Assembly: GCF_900142375.1 (NCBI RefSeq)
Contig: NZ_FRAR01000008.1
Span: forward strand, 113,474-177,473
DNA: 64,000 bases
Reading direction: 5' to 3'
From: Desulforamulus aeronauticus DSM 10349
GTDB lineage: Bacteria; Bacillota; Desulfotomaculia; Desulfotomaculales; Desulfotomaculaceae
Shown: piece after piece, positions 9,008 through 19,646 of the stretch
How the letters are laid out: the number at the start of each line of letters is the position of its first letter
How positions within the stretch are numbered: position 1 is the stretch's first letter
Position numbers and translations under genes: made by a program
Notes under the pieces: model-generated
Databases searched by the model: none
What the model was told of the DNA's origin: nothing
Seen by the model: only the letters and a program-made list of their open reading frames with translations

Positions 9008-10269
9008 TACAGCACCTCCTCGGGATGGCTAATACGGCCGGTAACGGCGCTGGCCGCTGCAACTGCCGGGTTGGCCAGGTATACTTCGCTTTCGGGATGT
9101 CCCATCCGGCCGACAAAGTTACGATTGGTCGTGGCAATGCAGCGCTCACCTTTGGCCAAAATTCCCATGTGACCACCCAGACAGGGGCCACAGGTAGGAG
9201 TGCTCACCACAGCACCTGCATCCAGGAAGATTTCAAAGAGACCTTCCCGCATAGCCTGGCGATAAATTTCTTGGGTACCGGGAATCACGATTAAGCGAAC
9301 CCGCTGATTAACTTTATTTCCTTTGAGGATTTCTGCCGCCAAACGCAAATCTTCAATCCGCCCATTGGTGCAGGAACCAATCACCGCCTGGTCAATCTCT
9401 ACCTGGCCGGCTTGGCTGACAGGACGAGCATTTTCCGGCAGATGGGGGAAGGCCACCTGGGGCTCTATTTTAGAAGTATCAAAATGATAGACTTGTGTAT
9501 ACTCAGCATCAGGGTCACTGGTGTAGAAGGTATAGGGACGTTTGGTGCGCCCTTCCACGTACTGACGGGTAATTTCATCGGGCTCAATAATACCGTTTTT
9601 ACCACCGGCTTCAATAGCCATGTTGCACATGGTGAAGCGACCGTCCATGGAAAGCTGCCGAATGGTTTCCCCGGAGAATTCCATCGCTTTGTACAGTGCT
9701 CCATCCACACCGATCTGACCAATGGTGTAGAGGATCAGATCTTTGCCCCCTACCCATTTGCCCAGCTGCCCGTGAAAGACAAACTTGATGGATTCCGGTA
9801 CTTTAAACCAGGTTTCCCCCAGAGCCATCGCGGCTGCCAGGTCGGTACTCCCCACGCCGGTGGCAAAGGCCCCCAGGGCACCGTAGGTACAGGTGTGGGA
9901 ATCTGCCCCAATGATCACATCGGCGGGTCCCACGAGACCCTGTTCGGGTAACAGGCAGTGTTCAATGCCCATGCGCCCCACTTCGAAGTAGTTGCTTAGT
10001 TCTTGTTGATGGGCAAATTCCCGTACCATTTTCGCCTGTTCGGCAGATTTGATGTCCTTGTTGGGAGTAAAATGGTCTGGCACCAGGGCAACCCGATCTT
10101 TATCCCAGACCCTGTCTACACCAATTTTTTGAAATTCCTTAATTGCTACCGGGGCTGTAATATCGTTCCCCAGTACTAAGTCTACCCTGGCATTAATAAG
10201 CTCCCCAGGTTTTACGCTGTCCTTACCTGCTGCCGCAGCCAGTATTTTTTCTGTTATTGTCATTGGCAC
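9007..10269 (-). CDS. leuC: 3-isopropylmalate dehydratase large subunit
   Basis: 420 residues, aconitase superfamily. The [4Fe-4S] ligands are visible as Cys300 (IGSCTNGR), Cys360 and Cys363 ([11 protein letters not shown]). [10 protein letters not shown] at 121-130 is the conserved aconitase segment. A GTG start at 10269 lies at proper distance from GAGAGGTGA; an ATG two codons later is possible. It is the short 420-residue bacterial/archaeal form that pairs with the 166-residue LeuD type found next to it. Confidence 0.98.
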   Translation of the reverse strand: MPMTITEKILAAAAGKDSVKPGELINARVDLVLGNDITAPVAIKEFQKIGVDRVWDKDRVALVPDHFTPNKDIKSAEQAKMVREFAHQQELSNYFEVGRMGIEHCLLPEQGLVGPADVIIGADSHTCTYGALGAFATGVGSTDLAAAMALGETWFKVPESIKFVFHGQLGKWVGGKDLILYTIGQIGVDGALYKAMEFSGETIRQLSMDGRFTMCNMAIEAGGKNGIIEPDEITRQYVEGRTKRPYTFYTSDPDAEYTQVYHFDTSKIEPQVAFPHLPENARPVSQAGQVEIDQAVIGSCTNGRIEDLRLAAEILKGNKVNQRVRLIVIPGTQEIYRQAMREGLFEIFLDAGAVVSTPTCGPCLGGHMGILAKGERCIATTNRNFVGRMGHPESEVYLANPAVAAASAVTGRISHPEEVL

Positions 10270-10297
10270 GGTACTTCACCTCTCTTGAATTGGTTTC

Positions 10298-10325
10298 TGG
10301 CCATTAACCCTTGGCCATTGGCTTG
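10298..10325. repeat. Heptad-periodic array (leuA/leuC gap)
   Basis: Four in-phase 7-base units: TGGCCAT, TAACCCT, TGGCCAT, TGGCTTG. Two are identical. The array lies just upstream of the leuC ribosome site inside the operon. Confidence 0.75.
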
Positions 10326-10393
10326 TTTTGTATAAATGCAAACTTTTACTTTATAGGCCAACTTACCTTCGAAGCCCAAGGTTACCTATCACC

Positions 10394-11911
10394 TTACCCT
10401 TTATCGTACATCAACTTATTCACCGCATTGACATACGCCTTGGCCGAGGCTTCCAGGACGTCGCTGCTGACGCCGCGGCCGGTGTAAACCTTTTCCCGGC
10501 CTTCGCAGCGGAGTTTCACCGTTACGTCCCCCAGGGCATCTTTACCGCCGGTGATGGCGTTGATAGCATAGCTGACCAATGTGCAGGAGAGACCGGTGAT
10601 TTTATCTACGGTTTTGTAGATGGCATCTACCGGGCCATCGCCGCAGGCTGCCTCCTCTTTTGCTTCTTCAGCCATCAGGAGTCTCACGGTGGCCGTGGGC
10701 ACTACGGTGGTACCACTGGAGATGTGGAAGTAGTCCAATACATAGGTGTCTGGAATTTGTCTGATTTCATCCTCCACCAGGGCTTGTAGGTCTTGGTCGG
10801 TAATCTCTTTCTTCTTATCAGCCAGTGCCTTAAAGCGGCCAAAGGCTAAGTTTAATTCTTCGTCAGTCAGGTCATAGCCCAACTGGGACAAGTGCTCCCG
10901 GAAAGCGTGCCGGCCGGAATGTTTCCCCAGCACCAGATTATTAGAGGAAATGCCCAACATTTCTGGGTTCATGATTTCATAGGTGGTGCGTTCCTTAAGC
11001 ACGCCGTCCTGGTGAATGCCCGATTCATGGGCAAAGGCATTTTTACCCACCACAGCCTTGTTGGGCTGTACTGGCATACCGGTCAGTGAACTAACTAAAC
11101 GGCTGGTGCGATAAATTTCTTTGGTATTAAAACCGGTAGTCAAGCCGTAAAGGTCTTTCCGGGTGTAGAGTCCCATCACCACTTCTTCCAGGGCGGTATT
11201 TCCTGCCCTTTCACCAATGCCGTTGATGGTGCCCTCCACCTGACGGGCACCGGCCCCCACTGCTGCCAGGGAGTTGGCCACAGCCATCCCCAGATCGTCA
11301 TGACAATGAACACTGACAACAACCTTTTCTATGCCCGGCGTCCGATCCATCACCTGGCGGATAAAGCGTCCATATTCCTCCGGTGTGACATAACCCACGG
11401 TATCCGGAATGTTAATGACCGTAGCACCCGCCTTGATGACTTCGCCGAAAACTCGGCTCAGATAATCTACATCCGAGCGGGAGGCATCCTCTGCAGAAAA
11501 TTCCACATCGGAGGTATATTTTTTAGCGTATTTTACGGCTGCTACCGCTGCCTCCAGCACTTGTTCCCGGTCTTTACGAAGTTTGTATTTTAAGTGAATA
11601 TCGGAAGTAGCAAGAAAAATATGAATGCGAGCTTGCTCAGCTTCCTTGAGCGCCTCGTAGGCGCCGTCAATATCTTTGAAGTTAGCCCGGGCCAAACCGG
11701 CTACGGTAACCCCCCGCACCTCTCTAGACACCGCTTGCACCGCGGCGAAATCGCCAGGGGAGGTAATGGGGAACCCAGCCTCAATAATGTCTACGCCCAG
11801 GCGGGCCAGTTGCCTGGCAATCTGTAGTTTCTCATTTATATTTAAGCTCACACCCGGAGACTGTTCGCCGTCCCGCAGGGTGGTATCGAAGATATACACC
11901 CGATTGCTCAA
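10394..11911 (-). CDS. leuA: 2-isopropylmalate synthase
   Basis: 505 residues. Condenses 2-oxoisovalerate with acetyl-CoA, the committed step to leucine. Seen: [13 protein letters not shown] at 8-20, metal-binding [10 protein letters not shown] with the HxH pair at 202-204, NGIGERAGN at 230-238, and a C-terminal LeuA allosteric dimerisation domain from about residue 390 that normally binds leucine. It follows ilvB by a 19-base gap and precedes leuCDB. Confidence 0.98.
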   Translation of the reverse strand: MSNRVYIFDTTLRDGEQSPGVSLNINEKLQIARQLARLGVDIIEAGFPITSPGDFAAVQAVSREVRGVTVAGLARANFKDIDGAYEALKEAEQARIHIFLATSDIHLKYKLRKDREQVLEAAVAAVKYAKKYTSDVEFSAEDASRSDVDYLSRVFGEVIKAGATVINIPDTVGYVTPEEYGRFIRQVMDRTPGIEKVVVSVHCHDDLGMAVANSLAAVGAGARQVEGTINGIGERAGNTALEEVVMGLYTRKDLYGLTTGFNTKEIYRTSRLVSSLTGMPVQPNKAVVGKNAFAHESGIHQDGVLKERTTYEIMNPEMLGISSNNLVLGKHSGRHAFREHLSQLGYDLTDEELNLAFGRFKALADKKKEITDQDLQALVEDEIRQIPDTYVLDYFHISSGTTVVPTATVRLLMAEEAKEEAACGDGPVDAIYKTVDKITGLSCTLVSYAINAITGGKDALGDVTVKLRCEGREKVYTGRGVSSDVLEASAKAYVNAVNKLMYDKG

Positions 11912-11930
11912 GCCATTCCCTCCCGTATAT

Positions 11931-13601
11931 TTATTCGCAATCCACTGCGTCGTTAATGTCTTTCCCCGCTAATACCATGGGCATTACATTCTCCTCGGGG
12001 TCGATGGCACAGTCCACCAGTACCGGACCCGGCTTTTGGAAGGCCGTCTTCAAGGCATCCTGCAATTCTTCCTGGGATGTCACGGTTAGCCCGGTAAAGC
12101 CGTATACTTTGGCTAAATCCGCAAAGTTGGGTACAAAGCTAAAATCTACAGCGATATAGCGTTTTTCACAGTAAAACTCCTGGAGTTGTCGTACCATGCC
12201 CAGCCGTCGGTTGTTGAGGACAAAGATCTTGAGCGGTAGGCCTTGCTCGGCAGCGGTGGACAGCTCATTCAGGGTCATCTGGAAGCTGCCATCACCGGTA
12301 ACCAACACTACCGTTTCCTCTGGCTGGCCAAATTGGGCCCCGATGGCCCCGGGTAATCCGAAGCCCATTACCCCCAATCCCCCGGAGGTAACAAATTTTC
12401 TCGGTTTCTTAAAGGTAAAATGCTGTGCCGCCCACATTTGATGTTGACCTACATCAGTGGTCAGAATGCAATTACCATCGGTATGTCGATAAATTTCTTC
12501 TATTATATATTGCGGTTTCAGGTAGCCATCTCGCTCCCGGTATTTCGGTGCAAACTCTTCCTTCCAACGGGCGATGGTTTCCCGCCAAGCAAGATTTTGC
12601 TTTTTCTCCAAACGTACCAGCAGGGCTTCCAGCACCATTTTGGTATCTCCCACAATGGGTAGGTGAGAGATCACATTTTTACTGATCTCGGCCGGATCAA
12701 TGTCCACATGAATCACCCTGGCCTGCGGAGCAAAGCCACTGATTCTACCGGTAACCCGATCGTCAAATCTGGCTCCCAAGGTCACCAGTAAATCGCACTC
12801 GGTTACAGCCAAATTGGCAGCTCTGTTGCCATGCAGACCCAGCATACCAAGAAACAGCGGGTGATCACCGGGGAAGGAACCCAACCCCATCAAGGTGGCA
12901 ACCACCGGAGCATCAATGGTTTCGGCCAGCCACAACAACTCTTCCGAAGCCTCGGCATTGACCACGCCCCCACCTATGTAAATCAGCGGACGCTGGGCTT
13001 CCATCATTTGCCGGGCTGCCTGGTTAATTTGGGCGGAGTGTCCTTTGACGGTGGGCTTATAGCCCATCAATTCCACAGACTCCGGATATTTAAAAGGAAT
13101 CTTGGTGTCCGCTACATCCCGGGGCAGGTCAATTAATACCGGTCCCGGTCTGCCCGTACGGGCGATATGGAAGGCCTTTTTAATGATCCCGGGCAACATC
13201 CTGGCATCTTTCACCAGGTAATTGTGTTTGGTAATGGGCATGGTAATGCCCGTAATATCTACTTCCTGAAAGGCATCGGTACCTACTTGGGCGGTGGATA
13301 CCTGCCCAGTAATCGCCACCAGGGGAATGGAATCCATATAGGCATTTGCCAAACCGGTGACCAAATTGGTGGCACCGGGGCCGGAAGTTGCCATACAGAC
13401 CCCTACTTTCCCGGTCGTCCGGGCGTATCCACTGGCCCCAAAGGCAGCCCCCTGTTCGTGCCGAGTTAAGATGTGCTTGATCTTGCTGTTGTTTAAGGCA
13501 TCGTAGACAGGGAGGATAGCACCACCCGGATAACCAAAGATTAATTCCACACCCTCTATTTCCAGGCAGCGAACCAACGCTTCGGCGCAGGTAATTTCCA
13601 A
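11931..13601 (-). CDS. ilvB: Acetolactate synthase large subunit (copy 1, downstream copy)
   Basis: 556 residues. Forms acetolactate or acetohydroxybutyrate from pyruvate with thiamine diphosphate. The catalytic glutamate is Glu49 in LTRHEQGA, the ThDP motif [14 protein letters not shown]...NN lies at about 440-470, and FAD-domain segments are in the middle. It lies after ilvC and is one of two large subunits in this operon, clearly homologous to but well diverged from the copy at 15285-16946. Only one small subunit gene is present, so the two large chains may share it or be specialised. Confidence 0.97.
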   Translation of the reverse strand: MEITCAEALVRCLEIEGVELIFGYPGGAILPVYDALNNSKIKHILTRHEQGAAFGASGYARTTGKVGVCMATSGPGATNLVTGLANAYMDSIPLVAITGQVSTAQVGTDAFQEVDITGITMPITKHNYLVKDARMLPGIIKKAFHIARTGRPGPVLIDLPRDVADTKIPFKYPESVELMGYKPTVKGHSAQINQAARQMMEAQRPLIYIGGGVVNAEASEELLWLAETIDAPVVATLMGLGSFPGDHPLFLGMLGLHGNRAANLAVTECDLLVTLGARFDDRVTGRISGFAPQARVIHVDIDPAEISKNVISHLPIVGDTKMVLEALLVRLEKKQNLAWRETIARWKEEFAPKYRERDGYLKPQYIIEEIYRHTDGNCILTTDVGQHQMWAAQHFTFKKPRKFVTSGGLGVMGFGLPGAIGAQFGQPEETVVLVTGDGSFQMTLNELSTAAEQGLPLKIFVLNNRRLGMVRQLQEFYCEKRYIAVDFSFVPNFADLAKVYGFTGLTVTSQEELQDALKTAFQKPGPVLVDCAIDPEENVMPMVLAGKDINDAVDCE

Positions 13602-13620
13602 AGCATATCCCTCCCAAAGA

Positions 13621-13738
13621 TGGCCGTCGGCCTTCAGCCTTTGGCCATCGGCTTTGTTATCGAATCAGTTTTTACCTCAGTTCCCGACCAACCACCCAAA
13701 TCAAGCCGAAAGGCTGATCGCTGATGGCCGAGGGTCGG
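13621..13738. repeat. Paired heptad arrays in inverted orientation (ilvC/ilvB gap)
   Basis: Five in-phase units at 13621-13655 (TGGCCGT, CGGCCTT, CAGCCTT, TGGCCAT, CGGCTTT) face four units of roughly complementary type at 13711-13738 (AGGCTGA, TCGCTGA, TGGCCGA, GGGTCGG), separated by 55 bases. The halves could form a long imperfect hairpin in the mRNA between ilvC and ilvB. Confidence 0.75.
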
Positions 13739-13759
13739 CTCCAAAGAAATATCCCAAAC

Positions 13760-14755
13760 CTACTTCTTCCTCAACCAAGGCATCATTTTGCGGAGTTCGG
13801 CACCCACTTCTTCGATGGGGTGCTCGGCTTCCATCTTGCGGATGGCATTTAGCTGGGGAGCTTTCACTTGGTTTTCCAGCATCCAATTGCGAGCGAAGGT
13901 TCCGTCCTGGATTTCCAGCAGCACCTGCCTCATTTCTTCACGGGTTTCCTCGGTGATGATGCGAGGTCCGATCATATAGTCACCATATTCGGCAGTATTG
14001 CTCACAGAGTAGCGCATGCGGGAAAGGCCGCCTTCATAAATGAGATCAACGATTAATTTCAATTCGTGTAAGCATTCGAAGTAAGCCATTTCCGGAGCAT
14101 ACCCTGCTTCTACCAGGGTATCGAAGCCGGCTTTGATTAGTTCGGAAACACCACCGCAGAGTACAGCCTGTTCGCCAAACAAATCGGTTTCGGTTTCTTC
14201 CTGGAAGCTGGTTTCAAAAACACCCGCCTTGGTGCAACCGATACCCTTGGCATAGGCCAGGGCGATATCCTTGGCTTTGCCGGTATAATCCTGATGTACC
14301 GCCACCAGTCCAGGTACACCATTACCCTCGGCATACATCCGTCTTACCAAGTGACCCGGGCTTTTGGGGGCCACCAGGAACACATCCACATAGTTGGGGG
14401 GAACAATTTGGCCAAAGTGAATGTTGAAACCATGAGAGAACATCAGTGACTTGCCTTCGGCTAAATAGGGTTCAATCTCTTCAGCGTAAACACGGCCCTG
14501 AATTTCGTCCGGCAGCAGAACTTGAATTACCTGTGCCTGTGCACAAGCATCCGGAACGGTGGCCACTTGCAAACCATCGGCCTCAGCCTTGGCCCAACGA
14601 GCGCTATCTTTGCGCAAGCCCACCACTACATCTAAACCACTATCCCTTAGGCTCTGAGCCTGGGCATGCCCTTGGCTGCCATAACCGAGAACGGCAATCT
14701 TTTTACCCTTTAAAAATTCCAAATTAGCATCTGCATCGTAATAAACTTTAACCAT
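13760..14755 (-). CDS. ilvC: Ketol-acid reductoisomerase (NADP+)
   Basis: 331 residues, class I length. Converts acetolactate and acetohydroxybutyrate to dihydroxy acids. The dinucleotide fold GYGSQGHA is at 24-31. The cofactor loop LRKDSARW with Ser51 points to NADPH. Metal residues Asp191 and Glu195 are in [12 protein letters not shown]. The next gene upstream, ilvN, ends three bases before the ATG. Confidence 0.98.
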   Translation of the reverse strand: MVKVYYDADANLEFLKGKKIAVLGYGSQGHAQAQSLRDSGLDVVVGLRKDSARWAKAEADGLQVATVPDACAQAQVIQVLLPDEIQGRVYAEEIEPYLAEGKSLMFSHGFNIHFGQIVPPNYVDVFLVAPKSPGHLVRRMYAEGNGVPGLVAVHQDYTGKAKDIALAYAKGIGCTKAGVFETSFQEETETDLFGEQAVLCGGVSELIKAGFDTLVEAGYAPEMAYFECLHELKLIVDLIYEGGLSRMRYSVSNTAEYGDYMIGPRIITEETREEMRQVLLEIQDGTFARNWMLENQVKAPQLNAIRKMEAEHPIEEVGAELRKMMPWLRKK

Positions 14756-14758
14756 TGT

Positions 14759-15271
14759 TTAGTCCTCCTCTTTCGTCTTGGTGATATTGGTATATTTGGC
14801 GCCCCGCAGCATGGCTACTTTACCGGTGCGAACCAATTCTTTAATGCCAAAGGGTTGTAGAGCTTCCTCAAAGGCACTAATTTTCTCCTGATTACCTGTA
14901 CACTCTAAGGTAAGGTTTTTATGACCATAATCCACAATAGCAGCCCGGAAAACCTGGGCAATTTGCATTACTTCTCCCCGGGTGTTGGCATTCGCATTTA
15001 CCTTAATCAGCACCAGTTCCCGGTCTACGTGGGGGGCGGCAGTAATGTCGCCAATTTTTATCACATCCACCAGCTTGTGTAGTTGCTTACTCACCTGTTC
15101 TAAGACCCGTTCATCACCTTCTACCACGATGGTCATCCGGGAGATGGTCGGGTTGTCTGTACGCCCCACTGCCAAACTGTCGATGTTGTAGCCGCGCCGG
15201 CTAAAAAGACCGGCTACTCTCGCCAAAACACCTGGACTGTTTTCCACTAAGACTGCCAATGTATGATACAT
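14759..15271 (-). CDS. ilvN: Acetolactate synthase small (regulatory) subunit
   Basis: 170 residues. An N-terminal ACT domain (YHTLAVLVENSPGVLARVAGLF) binds valine in the family, and the C-terminal ALS_ss_C domain activates the large subunit. It lies between the upstream ilvB copy and ilvC, 13 bases after the former. ilvH is an equally valid symbol. Confidence 0.97.
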   Translation of the reverse strand: MYHTLAVLVENSPGVLARVAGLFSRRGYNIDSLAVGRTDNPTISRMTIVVEGDERVLEQVSKQLHKLVDVIKIGDITAAPHVDRELVLIKVNANANTRGEVMQIAQVFRAAIVDYGHKNLTLECTGNQEKISAFEEALQPFGIKELVRTGKVAMLRGAKYTNITKTKEED

Positions 15272-15284
15272 AACATCACCCCTC

Positions 15285-16946
15285 CTACCCTAACATTTCA
15301 TTCAGTGCTTTGCCCGGTGGGACAAAGGGTAAAACGTTTTCTTCTCTCTCTATCACAAAATCCATTAACACCGGTTTCTGGGACTGGATTGCTGCCTGCA
15401 GTACCTCGGCCACTTCATCTTGACGAGTTATCTGATACCCTTCGGCACCGTAGGCTTCCGCCAGCTTGACGTAGTCCGGACTTTTCATCTCAGAGTAAGA
15501 ATAGCGTCGATTATATAGTATTTCCTGCCACTGGCGAACCATCCCCAGGTAGCCGTTGTTCATAATTGCCACGTTAACTGGTAACTGATAATCCACCGCC
15601 GTAGCCAATTCCTGAATATTCATTTGGATACTGCCATCCCCGGCAATGTCAAATACGGTTTCTTCCGGGCAAGCAACCTGTACCCCAAGGGCCGCCGGAA
15701 AACCGTAGCCCATAGTGCCCAGCCCGCCCGATGAGATAAAGGAACGGGGTTTGGTATAGGTGTAATATTGAGCTGCCCACATTTGGTGCTGTCCCACCTC
15801 GGTGGTAACGCGGGCCTGACCTTCGGTTAGCCGATAGATTTCCTGGATAATTTGCTGTGGTTTTAAACCACTGCCCTTTTCATTAAATTCAAGGGGATAC
15901 TCCTTTTTCCAGGTGGCCACTTTATCTTGCCAGGCACCTGCCAACCGAGCCTCTAGACGTTCCAACAGTTGATTTAGTACTATTTTTAAGTCCCCAGCGA
16001 TGGGAATGTCTACCCGAACATTTTTCCCCATCTCTGCCGGATCGATGTCGATATGAATGATTTTGGCATGGGGAGCAAAGGACTCTACCTTGCCAGTAAC
16101 CCGATCATCAAAGCGTACTCCCACGGCAATTAACAAATCACAATCGCAGATGGCGTAGTTAGCATATTTGGTGCCATGCATCCCCAACATCCCCAGGGCC
16201 AGAGGATGATCCTCGGGAAAGCCCCCTAAACCCATGAGAGTGGTGGCCACCGGTGCCAATAGAGTCTCTGCTAATTGCTTTAATTCCTGATGGGCAGCGG
16301 CACTAACCACACCACCACCGGCATAGATCACTGGCCGCTGGCTGATTGCAATGGCTTTGAAGGCTTGGTTTAAAAGTTCTTCTTTGCCCTTGCGGGGTGG
16401 GTTATAGCCTGGCAGGTCCAGGAAGCCATTGCGGTGATAATCCATTTCCCCGGCCGAAATATCCTTGGGAATATCAATTAACACAGGACCCGGTCTGCCG
16501 GTACTTGCCACATAAAAGGCTTCTTTAACAATCCGCCCTAAGTCCCGAATATCCTTAACGATGTAGTTATGTTTGGTAATGGGAAGCGTGATGCCTGTGA
16601 TATCTACCTCTTGGAAGGAATCCCGTCCCAGTAAGGAAGTGGGCACCTGCCCGGTAATAGCCACTAAAGGAACGGAGTCCATATAGGCATTGGCAATGCC
16701 TGTTACCAAGTTGGTGGCACCGGGACCGGAGGTGGCCAGACAAACCCCAACCTTACCGGAAGCCCGGGCATAGCCATCCGCTGCATGGACAGCTCCCTGC
16801 TCATGGCGAGTCAACAGGTGATTTATATCTGAATCATACAAAGCGTCGTAAATGGGAAGTGCTTGCCCGCCCGGGTAACCGAAGATGGTATCCGCACCCA
16901 TTTCTTTTAAACTATCTATTAAGATCTCCGCACCGGACATTTTCAT
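15285..16946 (-). CDS. ilvB: Acetolactate synthase large subunit (copy 2, upstream copy)
   Basis: 553 residues, second acetolactate synthase large subunit of the operon. Glu49 in [19 protein letters not shown] is the catalytic glutamate; the ThDP motif GDGSIQMNIQELATAVDYQLPV is complete. It is directly upstream of ilvN and is therefore the likelier partner of that small subunit. Both copies keep every catalytic motif, so neither looks like a relic. Confidence 0.97.
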   Translation of the reverse strand: MKMSGAEILIDSLKEMGADTIFGYPGGQALPIYDALYDSDINHLLTRHEQGAVHAADGYARASGKVGVCLATSGPGATNLVTGIANAYMDSVPLVAITGQVPTSLLGRDSFQEVDITGITLPITKHNYIVKDIRDLGRIVKEAFYVASTGRPGPVLIDIPKDISAGEMDYHRNGFLDLPGYNPPRKGKEELLNQAFKAIAISQRPVIYAGGGVVSAAAHQELKQLAETLLAPVATTLMGLGGFPEDHPLALGMLGMHGTKYANYAICDCDLLIAVGVRFDDRVTGKVESFAPHAKIIHIDIDPAEMGKNVRVDIPIAGDLKIVLNQLLERLEARLAGAWQDKVATWKKEYPLEFNEKGSGLKPQQIIQEIYRLTEGQARVTTEVGQHQMWAAQYYTYTKPRSFISSGGLGTMGYGFPAALGVQVACPEETVFDIAGDGSIQMNIQELATAVDYQLPVNVAIMNNGYLGMVRQWQEILYNRRYSYSEMKSPDYVKLAEAYGAEGYQITRQDEVAEVLQAAIQSQKPVLMDFVIEREENVLPFVPPGKALNEMLG

Positions 16947-16966
16947 AGGATAAGAACCTCCTTTTC

Positions 16967-17098
16967 TGGCTATTGGCTGTAGGCCAGCGGCCTTAAGCCT
17001 TTTTCGTCATAATTTCATACATGTATCTAAAGAGCTACGTTTTACTCTCATTCATACAGTACCCAAAGGTTTTTTACAGCCAATGGCTGATGGCCTGA
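16967..17098. repeat. Paired heptad arrays (ilvD/ilvB gap)
   Basis: Five in-phase units at 16967-17001 (TGGCTAT, TGGCTGT, AGGCCAG, CGGCCTT, AAGCCTT) and three at 17078-17098 (AGCCAAT, GGCTGAT, GGCCTGA). They flank about 75 bases of AT-richer sequence between ilvD and ilvB. Confidence 0.7.
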
Positions 17099-17119
17099 CC
17101 CCCAAACCATCTCTTACGA

Positions 17120-18781
17120 CTATCCCTTAAGCACCGCTCCCGTTCCTGCTGAAGAAACTTGCTTGGCGTAGCGGGCCAGATAGCCTTTGGTTATCTTGGG
17201 TGCCGGAGGGGACCAAGCTGCGCGGCGGCGTTCGATCTCCGCTTCTTCCACTTTGACTTCTAATCGGTAATTGGGAATATCTATTTCCACCAGATCACCT
17301 TCCTGAATGAGGGCAATGAGTCCGCCTTCAGCGGCTTCCGGTGAAATGTGTCCGATGGATGCCCCTCTGGAAGCTCCCGAGAACCGGCCATCGGTAAGCA
17401 GAGCCACTTCTTTGTCCAACCCCATGCCTGCCAGTACCGAGGTGGGGCCGAGCATTTCCCGCATACCCGGTCCGCCTTTGGGACCTTCGTAACGGATCAC
17501 TACCACATCGCCGGATTTGATGCGTCCTCCCATAATGGCCTCAATGGCAGCCTCCTCCCCGTCGAATACTCTGGCGGGCCCGGTGTGCTGCAACATTTCC
17601 GGCGCTACGGCGGCTCGTTTCACCACCGCACCGTCCGGTGCCAGGTTCCCCCGCAGAATTGCCAATCCACCGGTGTTGCTGTAGGGAGCTTCCACACTAC
17701 GAATCACATCTCTATCCTTTACCCTGGCCTGTGTCAACAATTCGCCAACCGTCAATCCACTGACAGTCTTATTGTTTTGATTTATCAGACCCTTGTTAGA
17801 AAGCTCTTTCATCACTGCCTGGATTCCTCCAGCCGCATATAGGTCTTGAATATGATGTTGTCCCGCAGGACTTAGTTTGCATAAATGGGGCGTTTTCTCT
17901 GTCATTTCATTAATCAGGTTAAGGTCTAAAGTAAGACCTGCTTCATGGGCGATGGCCGGCAAATGCAGTACTGTGTTGGTGGAGCAGCCCAGGGCCAGAT
18001 CCACTGCCAGGCCGTTTTGCAAAGCTTCCTCTGTTAGAATATCACTGGGTTTGATGTCTTCCTGGACCAAAGCCACTGCCCGGATACCTGCCATTTTCGC
18101 CAACCTTCTTCTGGCAGCGGAAACAGCCGGAATGGTGCCGTTACCAGGGAGTGCCATACCCAGAGCCTCGGTTAAGCAATTCATACTGTTGGCGGTAAAC
18201 ATACCGGAACAGGAACCGCAGCCGGGGCAGGCGTTTTCTTCCAGTTCCGCCAGTTCCCCTTCGCTCATACGACCGGTATGTACCGCCCCCACTGCTTCAA
18301 ACATCTGGGTTAAAGAAACATCCCGATCCTGGAACTTCCCTGCCATCATCGGACCACCGCTAACCACAATGGCCGGGATGTTTAAGCGGGCGGCGGCCAT
18401 TAGCATACCAGGTACCACCTTATCACAGTTGGGAATGAGTACCAGCCCGTCGAAGGGATGAGCCTGGGCCATTACCTCAATGGAATCGGCGATAAGTTCC
18501 CGGCTGGCTAAAGAATAATGCATCCCCGCGTGTCCCATGGCAATGCCATCGCAAACCGCGATAGCGGGAAATTCCACCGGCGTACCCCCGGCCAGCCGAA
18601 TACCGGCCTTGGCCGCTTCGGTAATATCCTTTAAATGCAGATGACCAGGCACAATTTCGTTATAGGAATTAACCACACCAATCATCGGTCGGTTTAGTTC
18701 TTCATCCACCATTCCCAAGGCTTTAAACAAACTGCGGTGAGGAGCCCTTTCTAGGCCTTTTTTCATAATATCGCTGCGCAT
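17120..18781 (-). CDS. ilvD: Dihydroxy-acid dehydratase
   Basis: 553 residues from the ATG at 18781, which follows a clean TAGGAGG site seven bases away. A longer reading frame runs into the T-box terminator and is not real. Iron-sulfur cysteines are visible: Cys119 ([10 protein letters not shown]) and the [16 protein letters not shown] cluster at 185-200. The enzyme dehydrates dihydroxy acids to the 2-oxo acids of valine and isoleucine. It is the first gene of the ilv-leu-cimA operon, immediately after the Leu-type T-box. Confidence 0.98.
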   Translation of the reverse strand: MRSDIMKKGLERAPHRSLFKALGMVDEELNRPMIGVVNSYNEIVPGHLHLKDITEAAKAGIRLAGGTPVEFPAIAVCDGIAMGHAGMHYSLASRELIADSIEVMAQAHPFDGLVLIPNCDKVVPGMLMAAARLNIPAIVVSGGPMMAGKFQDRDVSLTQMFEAVGAVHTGRMSEGELAELEENACPGCGSCSGMFTANSMNCLTEALGMALPGNGTIPAVSAARRRLAKMAGIRAVALVQEDIKPSDILTEEALQNGLAVDLALGCSTNTVLHLPAIAHEAGLTLDLNLINEMTEKTPHLCKLSPAGQHHIQDLYAAGGIQAVMKELSNKGLINQNNKTVSGLTVGELLTQARVKDRDVIRSVEAPYSNTGGLAILRGNLAPDGAVVKRAAVAPEMLQHTGPARVFDGEEAAIEAIMGGRIKSGDVVVIRYEGPKGGPGMREMLGPTSVLAGMGLDKEVALLTDGRFSGASRGASIGHISPEAAEGGLIALIQEGDLVEIDIPNYRLEVKVEEAEIERRRAAWSPPAPKITKGYLARYAKQVSSAGTGAVLKG

Positions 18782-18823
18782 ACGTCTACCTCCTAGTGAG
18801 AAATAAAAAACTGTAAAAAATAT

Positions 18824-19116
18824 AAAAAACCCCTCGCGCCTGGCATAATATGCCAGGGACGAGAGGTTATCCTTCCGCGGTACCACCCTGTTTGCTCCCA
18901 AAGGAGCCACTCATACACAAATACAACCACTGTATGGTGCATTTTTGGTAACGGGTTTCATGAACCCGGCCCCAATTACCAGTGAAAAACACTTTCACGG
19001 GGGCAGCTCCCGGGTGAGATTAGCCTGACAGCGACACCGGCTTTCACCAACCCCGGCTCTCTGCAGCCCTGTTTCCAGACTATTTTCCCGTTCAAAGCTT
19101 TCTGCAAAGTAAATTA
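18824..19116 (-). ncRNA. T-box riboswitch, Leu specifier (proximal)
   Basis: Minus strand, directly upstream of ilvD. The T-box AGGGTGGTACCGCGG is at 18876-18890. Stem I shows the AGAGAGCCGGGG..GGTGAAAGCCGG pattern. The specifier loop aligns CTC (Leu) at 19016-19018, followed by A and then CCCGGGAGCTGC. A terminator hairpin (CCTCTCGTCCCTGGCA..TGCCAGGCGCGAGGGG) with a T-run ends at about 18824. Uncharged tRNA-Leu should stabilise the antiterminator and allow ilvD transcription. Leucine is assigned by comparing the position with the neighbouring T-box. Confidence 0.93.
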
Positions 19117-19122
19117 CTACAT

Positions 19123-19151
19123 AGTATAATTACTTCGACAAAAGTTGTCAA
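19123..19151 (-). promoter_or_regulatory. Sigma-A promoter of the Leu T-box
   Basis: TTGACA (19146-19151), a 17-base spacer and TATACT (19123-19128) on the minus strand. It lies between the terminator of the Ile T-box and the Leu T-box, so the second leader has its own promoter. Confidence 0.88.
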
Positions 19152-19193
19152 GGATTAATTTCCTGACATTGAACGAAAAATGAGCTGCAAATC

Positions 19194-19492
19194 AAAAAAC
19201 CTCTCACACCTAGCAAAGAATTGCCAGGGGCGAGAGGTTAGCTTCCGCGGTACCACCCTGTTTGCTCCAAAGGAGCCACTTTTCTGCACCAAATACAACT
19301 TCCTGTATTGTGCGGTTTAGGTAACGGGTTCCAAAACCCGGCCTCCCTTACTTACCCAATGGTTTTCAGAAAGGCAGCTCCAGGGTGATAAAGGTAACCT
19401 GCCATTGGCGCCGGCTTCCACCTTACCCGGCTCTCTGTAGCCCTGTATCAGATTCCTAATCCCTTTCAACGCTGTTAAGTATGTTTTAATTA
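19194..19492 (-). ncRNA. T-box riboswitch, Ile specifier (distal)
   Basis: A second full T-box leader. The T-box motif AGGGTGGTACCGCGG is at 19246-19260, Stem I has AGAGAGCCGGG..GGTGGAAGCCGG, and the specifier ATC (Ile) at 19387-19389 is followed by ACCCTGGAGCTGC. A terminator hairpin (CCTCTCGCCCCTGGCAA..TTGCTAGGTGTGAGAGG) with TTTTTT ends at about 19194. The specifier position matches CTC of the proximal T-box base for base, so the two differ in amino acid read. The leaders are similar along their whole length and look duplicated. Confidence 0.93.
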
Positions 19493-19498
19493 CTACCT

Positions 19499-19527
19499 AG
19501 TATAGTTTTAGAGTCATTGCCTGTCAA
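19499..19527 (-). promoter_or_regulatory. Sigma-A promoter of the Ile T-box
   Basis: TTGACA (19522-19527), a 17-base spacer and TATACT (19499-19504) on the minus strand. Same elements, spacing and downstream bases (GTAGTAATT) as the promoter at 19123-19151, supporting duplication of promoter plus leader. Confidence 0.9.
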
Positions 19528-19646
19528 GAAGTTATTAGTCAAAATACTGTATAATCTCGTTCTGGGACTCTGGTAATATTTTCTTAGGACATATTTTTAC
19601 TCAGTTCATGTAACACTACTTCCCAGAGAAACAAGGAGGGAATTCC

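Noticed and set aside
9412..9951. Open frame of 179 codons on the plus strand inside leuC
   Set aside because: It is fully antisense to a conserved enzyme, has no ribosome site and no family features.
18782..18910. N-terminal extension of IlvD into the leader
   Set aside because: It runs through the T-box terminator and T-box motif; the ATG at 18781 has a proper ribosome site and matches the family N-terminus.
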